Of a stretch of 64,000 bases of DNA, positions 43,084-52,013 are shown in pieces. Numbering within the stretch: position 1 is the stretch's first letter; each line of letters begins with the position of its first letter. Under the pieces are notes generated by a model. That model worked only from the letters and a program-made list of their open reading frames with translations. It did no database searches and had not been told where the DNA came from. The position numbers and the translations under genes are program-made. Source of the DNA: Candidatus Saccharibacteria bacterium UBA2952 (lineage in GTDB: Bacteria > Patescibacteriota > Saccharimonadia > Saccharimonadales > Saccharimonadaceae); contig DEBQ01000002.1 of assembly GCA_002348605.1 (NCBI GenBank), positions 118,550 through 182,549 of the forward strand, written 5' to 3'.

Positions 43084-45056
43084 ATGAGCTGATTTCATTC
43101 CTGGTTGGTCGGTTGTCACCTGATTATTTACCGAAAGACCCAGTCACCATTGGCGCAGCCATCGGCATGCCACTAGCAGCGCTTGGCCTGGTAGTTTTAG
43201 TGACGTATCTTCGCCGCTGGCGGTGGTTGTGGGACAACTGGCTGACGAGTCTTGACGCAAAAAAAATTGGTGTCATGTATATCGTTGTTGCGATCGTAAT
43301 GTTGCTACGAGGGGTGGCAGATGCTGCCATGTTGCGACTGCAGACCGCCATAGCGGCTAACGGCGCAGAAGGACCGTTCAGTAGTGACACGTTCCAGCAG
43401 GTATTTACCGCGCACGGCACGATTATGATATTTTTCGTTGCCATGGGACTTATGTTCGGGCTGATTAACGTGGTCATGCCTCTTATGATCGGCGCCCGTG
43501 ACATGGCCTTTCCTCTTATGAATTCGATCAGCCTATGGCTGTTTGTCGCAGGTATGATTTTAGTAAACGTGGCATTAGTATTCGGCGGATTTAGTAATGG
43601 CGGGTGGCTCGGGTACCCCCCACTTACCGAGTTGGAGTACAACCCTGGTCCCGGGGTCGATTATTGGATATGGTCCTTGCAGATCGCTGGTATCGGGAGT
43701 CTGCTGTCGGGCATTAACTTCGTCGTAACGATATTAAAGCACCGTGCCCCAGGTATGACGCTCATGAAAATGCCTATCTTCCCATGGAGCGTTCTAGTGA
43801 CCAGCGTGCTTATTATGCTGGCATTTCCTATTCTTACCGTCACGCTGGCACTACTCGGACTGGACCGCGCGATGGGCATGCATTTCTTTACCAGTGACGG
43901 TGGCGGCAATCCTATGCTGTACATTAACCTCATTTGGGCTTGGGGTCACCCTGAAGTTTATATTTTGGTCATGCCGGCCTTTGGTATTTACTCCGAAGTC
44001 GTCGCGACGTTCGCCAAGAAAAAGCTATTCGGTTATCGTACGATGGTCTGGGCTCTCATGGCAATTATGTTCCTGTCCTTCGTCGTCTGGCAGCACCACT
44101 TCTTTACTATGGGCGCCGGAGCGAATGTCAACGCATTCTTTGGCATTATGACAATGGTTATCGCGATTCCGACAGGTGTCAAAATATTCAACTGGCTGTT
44201 CACGATGTACCGTGGCCGAATTGACTTCAAAGCACCGATGTTTTGGTTTTTGGCGTTCGTATTTACATTCACTCTGGGCGGGGTCACCGGCGTATTAATG
44301 GCTGTGCCAGCGCTTGATTTTCAAGTGCATAACACCATGTTCCTGGTGGCGCATTTCCACAACACCATTATCGGTGGTGTCGTATTCGGCTTCTTTGCGG
44401 CGATTACCTACTGGTTTCCAAAGATATTCGGGTTCAAGCTGCACGACGGCCTTGGTCGCTGGTCGGCAGTTTTGTGGCAGATTGGGTTCCTGCTCGCGTT
44501 TATGCCACTTTATATCTTAGGTCTAATGGGGGCAGTCCGACGTATCGATAGCTACAGCGACCCAAGCTGGCAGCCGTTGTTTATTACTTCAGGAATTGGC
44601 GTGCTTGTCATCGTGGGAGGAATCGGTCTATTTGTGCTTCAACTGCTATACAGTGTTTGGAAACGAAAAGAACTAAAGGATACGACAGGTGACCCTTGGG
44701 ACGGTCGAACGCTCGAATGGTCGGTACCATCGCCGGCGCCTCATTACAATTTTGCCGTCACCCCGATTGTTACACACCGTGATGAGTGGTGGCACCGCAA
44801 ACAGAAAGGGGTCAAGACTCCGGCAAAGTCTGACTATGTTGACATATGGTTGCCTAAGAATAGTGCTCTCGGGCTGACAGTCGGTGCATTAGCTGGTCTG
44901 TTCGGCTTCGGAATCATATGGCACCTGTGGTGGTTGGTACTTATTGCTGCCATTCTTGCTATTGCTGTCATCGTTCGCAGAACCTTGAGTGACGATAACG
45001 ATTACCATATAAGTGCGAACGAACTATATCATGAAGCGGTGAGGGCAAGGTCATGA
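43080..45056 (+). CDS. cyoB: Quinol oxidase subunit I (CyoB-like)
   Basis: 658 residues. Heme-copper catalytic subunit that reduces oxygen and pumps protons. Heme ligand in TAHGTIMIFF, the CuB and cross-linked Tyr site GHPEVYILVMPAFG, CuB histidines in WQHHFFTMGAG, and heme ligands in VAHFHNTIIGG. The D-channel Asp in IGARDMAFP and the Glu in GHPEVY are kept, so this looks like an A-type, proton-pumping oxidase. The start overlaps the cyoA stop (ATGA). Confidence 0.96.
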   Translation: MNELISFLVGRLSPDYLPKDPVTIGAAIGMPLAALGLVVLVTYLRRWRWLWDNWLTSLDAKKIGVMYIVVAIVMLLRGVADAAMLRLQTAIAANGAEGPFSSDTFQQVFTAHGTIMIFFVAMGLMFGLINVVMPLMIGARDMAFPLMNSISLWLFVAGMILVNVALVFGGFSNGGWLGYPPLTELEYNPGPGVDYWIWSLQIAGIGSLLSGINFVVTILKHRAPGMTLMKMPIFPWSVLVTSVLIMLAFPILTVTLALLGLDRAMGMHFFTSDGGGNPMLYINLIWAWGHPEVYILVMPAFGIYSEVVATFAKKKLFGYRTMVWALMAIMFLSFVVWQHHFFTMGAGANVNAFFGIMTMVIAIPTGVKIFNWLFTMYRGRIDFKAPMFWFLAFVFTFTLGGVTGVLMAVPALDFQVHNTMFLVAHFHNTIIGGVVFGFFAAITYWFPKIFGFKLHDGLGRWSAVLWQIGFLLAFMPLYILGLMGAVRRIDSYSDPSWQPLFITSGIGVLVIVGGIGLFVLQLLYSVWKRKELKDTTGDPWDGRTLEWSVPSPAPHYNFAVTPIVTHRDEWWHRKQKGVKTPAKSDYVDIWLPKNSALGLTVGALAGLFGFGIIWHLWWLVLIAAILAIAVIVRRTLSDDNDYHISANELYHEAVRARS

Positions 45057-45640
45057 GTCGGCAAACCAACGAAATGGTAATAGAGCGTTACGAAAAGGCC
45101 GAGTTTGGGTTTTGGCTGTACCTTATGACGGACATCATACTGTTCGCGTCATTGTTCGCGACATACATGGTGCTTCGTGGCAATACGGCGGGTGGGGCAA
45201 CATCAGCCGATCTGCTTGATCCTAAATATGCGCTGATTGAAACGGGAATACTGTTAACCAGCAGTTTCGCCTGCGGTGTCGCAGCCCTTGCTCTGCGGTT
45301 TAAAAAAGTGAATCTAGCAGTATGGTCGCTGGCGGCAACGCTGCTTCTTGGCGTAGTATTCCTTTTACTCGAACTAAATGAATTTACCCAACTTGTAAGC
45401 GAAGGTAATTCGTGGCAAGCCAGCGCGTTCCTGTCTAGCTTTTTCACGCTTGTTGGTACTCACGGGCTGCACATTACCATCGGACTTATTTGGGGTGGCG
45501 CCATGGCGTATTACATTTTAAGGCACGGAAGAACCGCTAATTCAGTTCGTAAGTTCACGCTCTTTTCGCTGTTTTGGCATTTCTTGGACCTCGTTTGGAT
45601 ATTCATCTTTACTATTGTGTACCTTGGAGCAGCGTTATGA
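45053..45640 (+). CDS. cyoC: Quinol oxidase subunit III (CyoC-like)
   Basis: 195 residues, five helices. EKAEFGFWLYLMTDIILFA and GTHGLHITIGLIWGG are the family motifs. It stabilises subunit I. The start overlaps cyoB by 4 nt. Confidence 0.93.
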   Translation: MSRQTNEMVIERYEKAEFGFWLYLMTDIILFASLFATYMVLRGNTAGGATSADLLDPKYALIETGILLTSSFACGVAALALRFKKVNLAVWSLAATLLLGVVFLLLELNEFTQLVSEGNSWQASAFLSSFFTLVGTHGLHITIGLIWGGAMAYYILRHGRTANSVRKFTLFSLFWHFLDLVWIFIFTIVYLGAAL

Positions 45641-46002
45641 ACCACACAGACTTTAATCGGTTACTTAACAAATATCTTCTTGGTTTCGCTGTCGCGCTGA
45701 TACTCAGTATTCTTAGCTACGTCGTCGTGACGGGTGAATGGTTAGGGAATGCAGTTACGACCATGGCGGTACTGCTGTTTCTGGCGACCGCGCAACTAGT
45801 TATCCAGCTCGTCTGTTTCTTGCATCTAGGCTTTGAAGGGCGGTCGCGAAACCGCACATACACCATTGCATTTACAGTCATCATGATGCTAATTATTGTC
45901 ATTGGTTCGCTGTGGGTTATGCGTAATCTCGACTACCATATGGGTATGAGTAGCGAAGACATGAACGACTATATGCAACAGCAGAACAAGAAGGGCTTTT
46001 AG
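45637..46002 (+). CDS. cyoD: Quinol oxidase subunit IV (CyoD-like)
   Basis: 121 residues, three helices. LFLATAQLVIQLVCFLHLG is the subunit IV signature. The frame opens earlier, but the ATG at 45637 overlaps the cyoC stop as ATGA and gives the normal length. Confidence 0.9.
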   Translation: MNHTDFNRLLNKYLLGFAVALILSILSYVVVTGEWLGNAVTTMAVLLFLATAQLVIQLVCFLHLGFEGRSRNRTYTIAFTVIMMLIIVIGSLWVMRNLDYHMGMSSEDMNDYMQQQNKKGF

Positions 46003-46005
46003 CGG

Positions 46006-46887
46006 GTGCGCGAACGGTTACGAGCTTACTACCAAGTCACGAAACCGGGTATCGTTCGGGGGAATGCCGTGCATACGCTTGCTGGCGCACTTTTTGCATC
46101 AGCTGGAGGCGTGTTATGGAAAGAAATGATAGGCGTACTCGTCGGAACATCGCTTGTTATCGCGTCGGCCTGCGTGGCAAACAATTATATGGACCGTGGC
46201 ATCGACGCACGGATGAAACGCACTAAAAAGCGGCCATCCGTAACCGGTCAAATTCCATTTAGAAACGCCATGGCTTACTTGGTATTTCTACTTGCCGTCG
46301 GGCTAGTGGTGCTCTACCTTACTACCAGCCTACTCGTCATCTCTATCGGCCTCATTGCCTACCTGTTATACGTTTTTGTGTATGGCTTGGCAAAGCGTAC
46401 AACGATACATAGTACGGTAATCGGCGCCGTACCCGGTGCGTTACCTGCTATGGCCGGGTATGTGGCGATTGATGGGCAGCTTTCGGTGGGAGCTTGGCTT
46501 ATATTCCTGTTGGTCTTCACCTGGCAAATGCCGCATTTTTATGCTATATCGGTGTTTCGACGCAGTGAATATAAAGAAGCCGGCCTCCCCGTGCTCGGAG
46601 CAGTAAAGCCGTTTGCGACCGTTAAGAACTACATAATGGCGTACATGTTGGTGTATGCGTTAACCATTGCGCTACTCATTACGTCCCGTACAGTGAGCGC
46701 GGCAGCGGGACTGTTGCTTCTTGGCGGCGCGGCGTACTGGGTATCGGTGTATTACAACAAAAAAGAAGGCGAAAGCAAGTGGGCGCTCGCCGTGTTTCTG
46801 GCGTCATTGGTGCTGACGGTGCTACTTGTTATAGCCGCCGTATTGAACCTGTTCACCGCCGACCTGCCGTACGGTACAATGAAATAA
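46006..46887 (+). CDS. cyoE: Heme O synthase (protoheme IX farnesyltransferase)
   Basis: 293 residues, about nine helices. It adds farnesyl to heme B to make heme O for subunit I. The prenyl-diphosphate site NNYMDRGIDARMKRTKKRP and the second motif YKEAGLPVLGAVKP are present. It starts with GTG, 3 nt after cyoD. Its presence means heme O is made locally from heme B; the heme source is not in this window. Confidence 0.94.
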   Translation: MRERLRAYYQVTKPGIVRGNAVHTLAGALFASAGGVLWKEMIGVLVGTSLVIASACVANNYMDRGIDARMKRTKKRPSVTGQIPFRNAMAYLVFLLAVGLVVLYLTTSLLVISIGLIAYLLYVFVYGLAKRTTIHSTVIGAVPGALPAMAGYVAIDGQLSVGAWLIFLLVFTWQMPHFYAISVFRRSEYKEAGLPVLGAVKPFATVKNYIMAYMLVYALTIALLITSRTVSAAAGLLLLGGAAYWVSVYYNKKEGESKWALAVFLASLVLTVLLVIAAVLNLFTADLPYGTMK

Positions 46888-46906
46888 ATAATCTAGGGAA
46901 ATGAAC

Positions 46907-48079
46907 ATGCGAAAGAACCTGAATGTAACAATCGTGGGCGGTGGCTTCGGCGGCGTCAAGGCGGCGCTTGAACTCGCGAAGGACCGGACGAACCGAATTA
47001 CCCTGATTAGTGACAAGACTGATTTCCAATACTATCCAGCTCTGTTCTCGGCGGCGACCGGACACGACCACCGGCAATCATGGGTGCCACTTGAAGCCAT
47101 ATTCGAAGGCAAAACGAACGTCACGCTGGTACACGACAGCATAACGGCCATTGATACATCGGCGCACCTGCTTACAGGCAGCCGCTCTTACCACTATGAA
47201 GATGTGATACTTGCCCTTGGCAGTGTTACGACATACTTCGGTATTGAAGGGCTTGATACGTATTCATACGGTATTAAGTCCCAAGACGAGATTAAACGGC
47301 TGCAGGCGCACCTATGGGATGAAATGAGCGATGGCCGTGACGACGAGAAGCACTACGTTATTATCGGCGCTGGCCCGACCGGAGTTGAGCTCGCTGGGGC
47401 GTTAGGGGAATACCTGCGACTGCTTCGCCGACAATTTGGCATTAAGAAAAAACGCGTAGCAATAAACCTCATTGAAGCAGCACCGCGAGTACTGCCTCGC
47501 TCCTCGGAATCAACGAGCCGCCGAGCCATGCGCCGGCTCAAAAAGCTTGGCGTGCATGTCGAAGTCAACAAAAAGGTAGAAAAACAGACCGCGAACGAAC
47601 TTATGGTGAATGGTCGGCCGCTACCAACGCAAACAGTCATTTGGACTTCAGGTGTCATGAACGCACCGTTTTTCAAGGCGAACGAAGCAGAACTGCCGCT
47701 AAACGATCGTGGCAAGGTTAAGGTGGACGAATTCATGCGCGCGAATGCCCATGTGTATGTCATTGGAGACAACGCCAACACTCCATACGCCGGTTTGGCA
47801 CAGACAGCGCTGCACGACGCGATCTTCGTAGTCAAACATTTGAAGGGGAGCAAAAAGCCGTACCGCCCGGTCATGCCAGCCACGGTTGTACCGATTGGAC
47901 ACGGCTGGGCTGTATTCGAATGGGGCAAACTACGCTTTGGGGGTTTTCTAGGTGGTATTATGCGCGTTCTTGCCGATATGGTCGGCTACCACGATGTCCT
48001 GCCTATTGGCTGGGCGGTGAAGGCCTGGCGTGCCCAGGCAAAGCAGGAACTTCGTCTCCCTGACAAATTCGAATCCTAA
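46907..48079 (+). CDS. ndh: Type II NADH:quinone oxidoreductase
   Basis: 390 residues. A single-subunit, non-pumping flavoenzyme that moves electrons from NADH to quinone. FAD-binding VTIVGGGFGGVKAALEL at the start, NAD-binding VIIGAGPTGVELAGAL, and the late FAD contact VYVIGDNANTPYAGLAQTA. It follows cyoE by about 20 nt, so the same operon encodes NADH oxidation and oxygen reduction. AGGGA is 7 nt before the ATG at 46907, preferred over the ATG at 46901. Confidence 0.94.
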   Translation: MRKNLNVTIVGGGFGGVKAALELAKDRTNRITLISDKTDFQYYPALFSAATGHDHRQSWVPLEAIFEGKTNVTLVHDSITAIDTSAHLLTGSRSYHYEDVILALGSVTTYFGIEGLDTYSYGIKSQDEIKRLQAHLWDEMSDGRDDEKHYVIIGAGPTGVELAGALGEYLRLLRRQFGIKKKRVAINLIEAAPRVLPRSSESTSRRAMRRLKKLGVHVEVNKKVEKQTANELMVNGRPLPTQTVIWTSGVMNAPFFKANEAELPLNDRGKVKVDEFMRANAHVYVIGDNANTPYAGLAQTALHDAIFVVKHLKGSKKPYRPVMPATVVPIGHGWAVFEWGKLRFGGFLGGIMRVLADMVGYHDVLPIGWAVKAWRAQAKQELRLPDKFES

Positions 48080-48094
48080 ATTACATCATTTCAC

Positions 48095-48123
48095 TTTACT
48101 TACCCCTAAAAGCTATGTATAAT
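48095..48123 (+). promoter_or_regulatory. tuf promoter (TTTACT-17-TATAAT)
   Basis: TTTACT (48095-48100), 17-bp spacer, TATAAT (48118-48123). Leader of about 70 nt to the ATG at 48198. Confidence 0.7.
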
Positions 48124-48197
48124 TGGCTCTATACGCCTGCGGGGTCTTTATTGAATGCCCTGCTAGCTAATAACTAACCAAAGGAGATATAACCTTA

Positions 48198-49382
48198 ATG
48201 GCCGATTTCGATCGAAGCAAGCCGCACGTCAACGTTGGTACCATGGGTCACGTTGACCACGGTAAAACAACCCTAACCGCCGCTATTACGCACGTCCTCG
48301 CGAAACGGCTACCAAGCGAAACTAACAAGCCTCGTAACTACGAGGACATCGACAACGCTCCTGAAGAAAAAGCCCGTGGTATTACCATCGCTTCTTCTCA
48401 CCAGGAATACGAGTCAGAAGCTCGTCACTACGCTCACGTCGACATGCCAGGTCACGCCGACTACGTTAAGAACATGATCACCGGTGCCGCACAGATCGAC
48501 GGCGCAATCCTTGTGGTTGCTGCGAACGACGGTCCGTTGCCACAAACCCGCGAACACGTTCTGCTGGCTCACCAGGTGAACGTGCCTAAGATCGTTGTCT
48601 TCCTGAACAAAATGGACCTTGCCGACCCTGAACTGGTTGAGCTGGTTGAAATGGATGTTCGTGAACTGCTGACCAAGAACGGTTACGACGGCGACAACGC
48701 TCCTATCATTAAGGGTTCTGCTACCAAGGCTCTTGAAGGTGATGCTGAAAGCGAAGAAGCAATCATGGAACTGGTTAAGGCTCTTGACGAATACGTTGAA
48801 GAACCAGTCCGCGACCTCGACAAGCCATTCCTGATGCCAATCGAAGACGTCTTCTCAATCAAGGGACGTGGTACGGTTGCTACTGGACGTATTGAACAGG
48901 GTATTATTAAGCTGAACGACGCCGTTGAAATCGTCGGTATCAAGCCTACTCAGAACTCTGTCGTTACCGGTATCGAAGCCTTCAAGAAGAACCTCGACCA
49001 AGGTCAGGCAGGTGACAACGCTGGTCTGCTGCTTCGTGGTATCGAACGCGAACAAGTTGAACGCGGCCAGGTTATCGTTAAGCCAGGTAGCCTTACTCCT
49101 CACACCGAATTCGAAGCTGAAGTCTACATTCTGAAGAAGGAAGAAGGCGGACGCCACACCCCATTCTCAAAGGGTTACAAGCCGCAGTTCTACTTCCGTA
49201 CGACTGACGTAACCGGTGAAGTTGAGCTCCCAGCTGACAAAGAAATGGTCATGCCGGGCGACACCGTTACCTTCAACGTCAAACTGCTCGCTCCTATCGC
49301 TATGGAGCAGGGTCTAAACTTCGCTATCCGCGAAGGTGGTAAGACCGTCGGCGCCGGCGTCGTTACTAAGATTACTAAGTAA
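48198..49382 (+). CDS. tuf: Elongation factor Tu
   Basis: 394 residues. GTPase that brings aminoacyl-tRNA to the ribosome. GHVDHGKTTLT, DMPGHADYVKNM, NKMDLADPELVE and the C-terminal domain ending AGVVTKITK. AAAGGAG lies about 11 nt before the ATG. A single gene with its own promoter and terminator, apart from fusA. Confidence 0.97.
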   Translation: MADFDRSKPHVNVGTMGHVDHGKTTLTAAITHVLAKRLPSETNKPRNYEDIDNAPEEKARGITIASSHQEYESEARHYAHVDMPGHADYVKNMITGAAQIDGAILVVAANDGPLPQTREHVLLAHQVNVPKIVVFLNKMDLADPELVELVEMDVRELLTKNGYDGDNAPIIKGSATKALEGDAESEEAIMELVKALDEYVEEPVRDLDKPFLMPIEDVFSIKGRGTVATGRIEQGIIKLNDAVEIVGIKPTQNSVVTGIEAFKKNLDQGQAGDNAGLLLRGIEREQVERGQVIVKPGSLTPHTEFEAEVYILKKEEGGRHTPFSKGYKPQFYFRTTDVTGEVELPADKEMVMPGDTVTFNVKLLAPIAMEQGLNFAIREGGKTVGAGVVTKITK

Positions 49383-49400
49383 TCACGGTACATCAAAAAA

Positions 49401-49430
49401 AACATCCCCGCATAGCCGGGGATGTTTTTT
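49401..49430 (+). terminator. Terminator after tuf
   Basis: AACATCCCCG (49401-49410), loop CATAGC, CGGGGATGTT (49417-49426), then TTTT; an A run precedes the left arm. Confidence 0.9.
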
Positions 49431-49445
49431 ATGCCAAAAAGGCTA

Positions 49446-49475
49446 TTTACAGCGCGTAAGCACTAGGAGTATAGT
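49446..49475 (+). promoter_or_regulatory. Promoter of the gene at 49508
   Basis: TTTACA (49446-49451), 18-bp spacer, TATAGT (49470-49475). Confidence 0.5.
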
Positions 49476-49507
49476 GACTAGCATCTACTAAATGGAGTAA
49501 AAGAAAC

Positions 49508-49867
49508 ATGGCAGCAGAACGAGCACTCGAACCCTTTTTTGAAGACGGAGGGGTCGCGCAGCCGAATCTTCATTTGGTTCCGGCATTACCGGAGGATGAT
49601 AGTCACAAGCAGACTATCGAGCGGCAAGTTAGTGTTGAACGGACGTCTGTCGGCGACGTGCACGTTAATGTCATTGTTGAGGTTGATGGCCGGGAGTACC
49701 CGCTTTGTGTCAATATTTCACGTCGTACGCTTGGCAATGGCATGCCAGTTGGTACGTATTTTGAACGGTTTGAGTATCGCCGACAAAACGAGGATGGTAC
49801 GATAAGCGGTGATTTTGGGCGAGCAGATACGCTAGCTGAACACGCTCTTTATCTTGCGGCGCGCTAG
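49508..49867 (+). CDS. Unknown protein, 119 residues
   Basis: Soluble, probably beta-rich in the middle (VGDVHVNVIVEVDGREYPLCVNIS). TGGAG lies about 11 nt before the ATG. Convergent with the next gene. Not recognised. Confidence 0.62.
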   Translation: MAAERALEPFFEDGGVAQPNLHLVPALPEDDSHKQTIERQVSVERTSVGDVHVNVIVEVDGREYPLCVNISRRTLGNGMPVGTYFERFEYRRQNEDGTISGDFGRADTLAEHALYLAAR

Positions 49868-49873
49868 AACTTC

Positions 49874-50179
49874 TTAGCGCGTTTGGCGGCCCTGTCCAAT
49901 TGTTACGGTGAGTTCAGGAGGCTCGACACTTTCGTCGAGTTCTAACTTTAAAGAATGGTCAGCGCGAATACGTGCCGATATATCATCGGGGTAATGGGAC
50001 AAGACGAAGCGCTCGAGTTTGCCAGCAGCGCTCTTTAGAGGGAAGGTGAACTGCTCAGCTTCTGGCTGCCGGGAAAGTTCATCGCGAATACGAATCAGTA
50101 CCGACTTCGCTAGTAAATTCTTGCGTCGTTCCGATTCAAGTAAAAGCTCACGTGATGGCAGGCGTCGAAAACGATCCAT
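49874..50179 (-). CDS. Unknown small protein, 101 residues
   Basis: Basic N-terminus (MDRFRRLPSRELLLESERRKN), then beta-type segments with acidic residues (LKLELDESVEPPELTVTIG). No membrane helix. It has an extended -10 (TGC-TATAAT) ending exactly 6 nt before the ATG and no Shine-Dalgarno. Not recognised. Confidence 0.6.
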   Translation of the reverse strand: MDRFRRLPSRELLLESERRKNLLAKSVLIRIRDELSRQPEAEQFTFPLKSAAGKLERFVLSHYPDDISARIRADHSLKLELDESVEPPELTVTIGQGRQTR

Positions 50180-50185
50180 TTGACA

Positions 50186-50194
50186 ATTATAGCA
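50186..50194 (-). promoter_or_regulatory. Extended -10, 6 nt before the start at 50179
   Basis: On the minus strand, TGC-TATAAT (50194-50186), TGTCAA, ATG. One of the clearest leaderless arrangements in the window. Confidence 0.6.
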
Positions 50195-50215
50195 TAAGTA
50201 GCATTATAAAGCAAC

Positions 50216-50244
50216 TTTACAGATACGAACTGCCGTGTTACAGT
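50216..50244 (+). promoter_or_regulatory. rpsJ promoter (TTTACA-17-TACAGT)
   Basis: TTTACA (50216-50221), 17-bp spacer, TACAGT (50239-50244). Leader of about 90 nt. Confidence 0.5.
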
Positions 50245-50343
50245 ACTTCAGTATATAAATTTCGTCGACAACTCGGCCAGACGTGAGCCCCATGGGACAC
50301 GAATCGAGCAGAGGTTACGACGAGCAGCAAGGAGAACGCCATA

Positions 50344-50661
50344 ATGGCAAAAGAAGAAGGCCTGCGGATCCGTATCCGCCTAAAAGCATACGATCACAAA
50401 GTGATCGACCAATCAGCAAAGCAAATCATTGACACCGCGGTTCGTACCGGTGCGAGCATTGCTGGTCCTGTACCACTACCAACCCGTAAAAGTACCTACA
50501 CCGTGATTAAAAGTCCTCATGTCTACAAGACTGGTGGTGAAAGCTTTGAGATGCGCGTTCACAAACGTCTCATTGATATTACGAATGCAAGTCCAAAAAC
50601 CATCGACAGCCTACAGAACCTTAGTCTGCCTGCTGGTGTGGACGCTGAAATCCGCATGTAA
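50344..50661 (+). CDS. rpsJ: 30S ribosomal protein S10
   Basis: 105 residues. Head protein of the 30S subunit, also NusE, the partner of NusB in antitermination. Typical: IRIRLKAYDHKVIDQSAKQI, GPVPLPTRKSTYTVIKSPHV, RVHKRLIDI. AAGGAG lies about 8 nt before the ATG. Normally joined to rplC; here a terminator and three genes separate them. Confidence 0.96.
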   Translation: MAKEEGLRIRIRLKAYDHKVIDQSAKQIIDTAVRTGASIAGPVPLPTRKSTYTVIKSPHVYKTGGESFEMRVHKRLIDITNASPKTIDSLQNLSLPAGVDAEIRM

Positions 50662-50679
50662 ATAGTGGTTTTGCCACTT

Positions 50680-50709
50680 AAAAATACCCTCTGCCTAGAG
50701 GGTATTTTT
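50680..50709. terminator. Bidirectional terminator between rpsJ and the minus-strand gene
   Basis: AAAAATACCCTCT (50680-50692), loop GCCT, AGAGGGTATTTTT (50697-50709). T-rich on both strands. Confidence 0.9.
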
Positions 50710-50723
50710 GTTTGTGTAGCGTC

Positions 50724-51008
50724 TTATGGTTTTATGGTTTCAGATGACATATTCGAAGCGTCGATGTCGTCGTACAGCGACTGAATATCCATCTGGAGGC
50801 GCATGAGCCAGATAGTGAAAAGAATGACAACAGCGCCAAGGACTACCCAGTAAATGGTCTCCTTGGTTAGCTGGAACGTCATGAACGGCTTTGTTTCTGG
50901 CTGTAGCCGAACAGTGCCGAGTGCTGAAGACGACTGAGTCTTCGAGCGCTTAATGGTTGGTTTTTTCTTGGTTGGAGCCTTCTTGCTCGTCGATTTTTTT
51001 GTAGCCAT
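50724..51008 (-). CDS. Lys-rich single-pass membrane protein, 94 residues
   Basis: MATKKSTSKKAPTKKKPTIKRSK is a very basic tail; residues about 51-70 (ETIYWVVLGAVVILFTIWLM) form one membrane span. The frame opens at 51023, but TATACT (51020-51015, minus strand) ends exactly 6 nt before the ATG at 51008, so the shorter start is chosen and the message is probably leaderless. Divergent from the gene at 51065, which has a similar basic tail. Function unknown. Confidence 0.65.
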   Translation of the reverse strand: MATKKSTSKKAPTKKKPTIKRSKTQSSSALGTVRLQPETKPFMTFQLTKETIYWVVLGAVVILFTIWLMRLQMDIQSLYDDIDASNMSSETIKP

Positions 51009-51064
51009 ACCCCAAGTATACACGCTTGTGTTTAAAATTAGTCTAAATTACAATAGAAGAATTC

Positions 51065-51376
51065 ATGCCAAAACAGAAACCTCGAAAAGCAGCGACAAAA
51101 ACACCAAAACGGTTTCATGAACGTGTATTCGAAAGTGATAGTACATACTTTCTAAAACTTGTCGTGGTCGTGCTTTTTGGCACGTTGTGGCTTAAGTTTG
51201 GCACCCCATTGTCGCTCGGTGGACTGCAGTTGACTGCATTTCCGCTCGGTATCGCGCTCGGGTTCTTGGTTGTCCGGGCATTTGAGCACCATCAGGAAGA
51301 CCGCAAAATTTGGTATGCCGTTTTGCTAGTCGTTGGTGTTATTAGTTATTTCGTACCGGCTGGTATCGTTATATAA
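51065..51376 (+). CDS. Lys-rich small membrane protein, 103 residues
   Basis: Basic tail MPKQKPRKAATKTPKRFHER, then about three hydrophobic spans (FLKLVVVVLFGTLWL; LQLTAFPLGIALGFLVV; WYAVLLVVGVISYFVPAGIVI). TACAAT lies 10 nt before the ATG. The design matches the divergent gene at 50724-51008. Function unknown. Confidence 0.65.
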   Translation: MPKQKPRKAATKTPKRFHERVFESDSTYFLKLVVVVLFGTLWLKFGTPLSLGGLQLTAFPLGIALGFLVVRAFEHHQEDRKIWYAVLLVVGVISYFVPAGIVI

Positions 51377-51383
51377 AGTGTTT

Positions 51384-51986
51384 ATGCATATGGTGGGATT
51401 ACGTCAGAAGAATCAGCACCAAAGAGGCTTCACAATCGTGGAACTGCTTATTGTCATTATTGTTATCGGCGTAATCGCAGCTATTACGATCATTGCTTAC
51501 AACGGTATGCAAATAAGGGCAGAGAACACAAAGACATTAGCAGCCGTAAATCAGTATGCAAAGGCACTGCAGTTATATAAGACAAACACGGGAGATTATC
51601 CTCTGGCCGGCGGCGGGTTTCAGTTCGGTTGTATCGCAGAGTCTGGAACGTGCGCCATGGTGAGCGGCACAGCCGGTCCAGATTGTGCCAGCATCGGTGC
51701 TTCAGGGGTCAGCAACACACTAAACACAGCGATCAAAACCGTCATTCCTCGCATCCCTTCCGCCAGCGATCAGACAATGCAGTGCGAGGGCAAAACTGTA
51801 AAAGGGGCCTTGTATGTAATGTATGGCACCTACTTTGGGCCAGATATTCGCAATGGGTACATAATCTACTATTTGAGGGGTGATCAACCTTGTGCCACTC
51901 CGGCAGGATCGAACCTCGTCACTCCAAATGGCCGTATCTACTATTCAACCGGTACAACTCGTTGCTATATTCAGTTTGACGCATAG
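51384..51986 (+). CDS. Type IV pilin
   Basis: 200 residues. A short basic leader ending RG, then FTIVELLIVIIVIGVIAAITIIAY: the class III prepilin signature with Glu at +5. The globular part has six Cys (FGCIAESGTC, GPDCAS, TMQCEG, QPCATP, TTRCYI), suggesting several disulfides, as in Gram-positive-type major or minor pilins. The earlier start at 51333 overlaps the previous gene and is unlikely; the ATG at 51390 is also possible. No other pilus machinery is in the window. Confidence 0.85.
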   Translation: MHMVGLRQKNQHQRGFTIVELLIVIIVIGVIAAITIIAYNGMQIRAENTKTLAAVNQYAKALQLYKTNTGDYPLAGGGFQFGCIAESGTCAMVSGTAGPDCASIGASGVSNTLNTAIKTVIPRIPSASDQTMQCEGKTVKGALYVMYGTYFGPDIRNGYIIYYLRGDQPCATPAGSNLVTPNGRIYYSTGTTRCYIQFDA

Positions 51987-52013
51987 TCACACTATTCTCA
52001 TCTGTATGACCCC

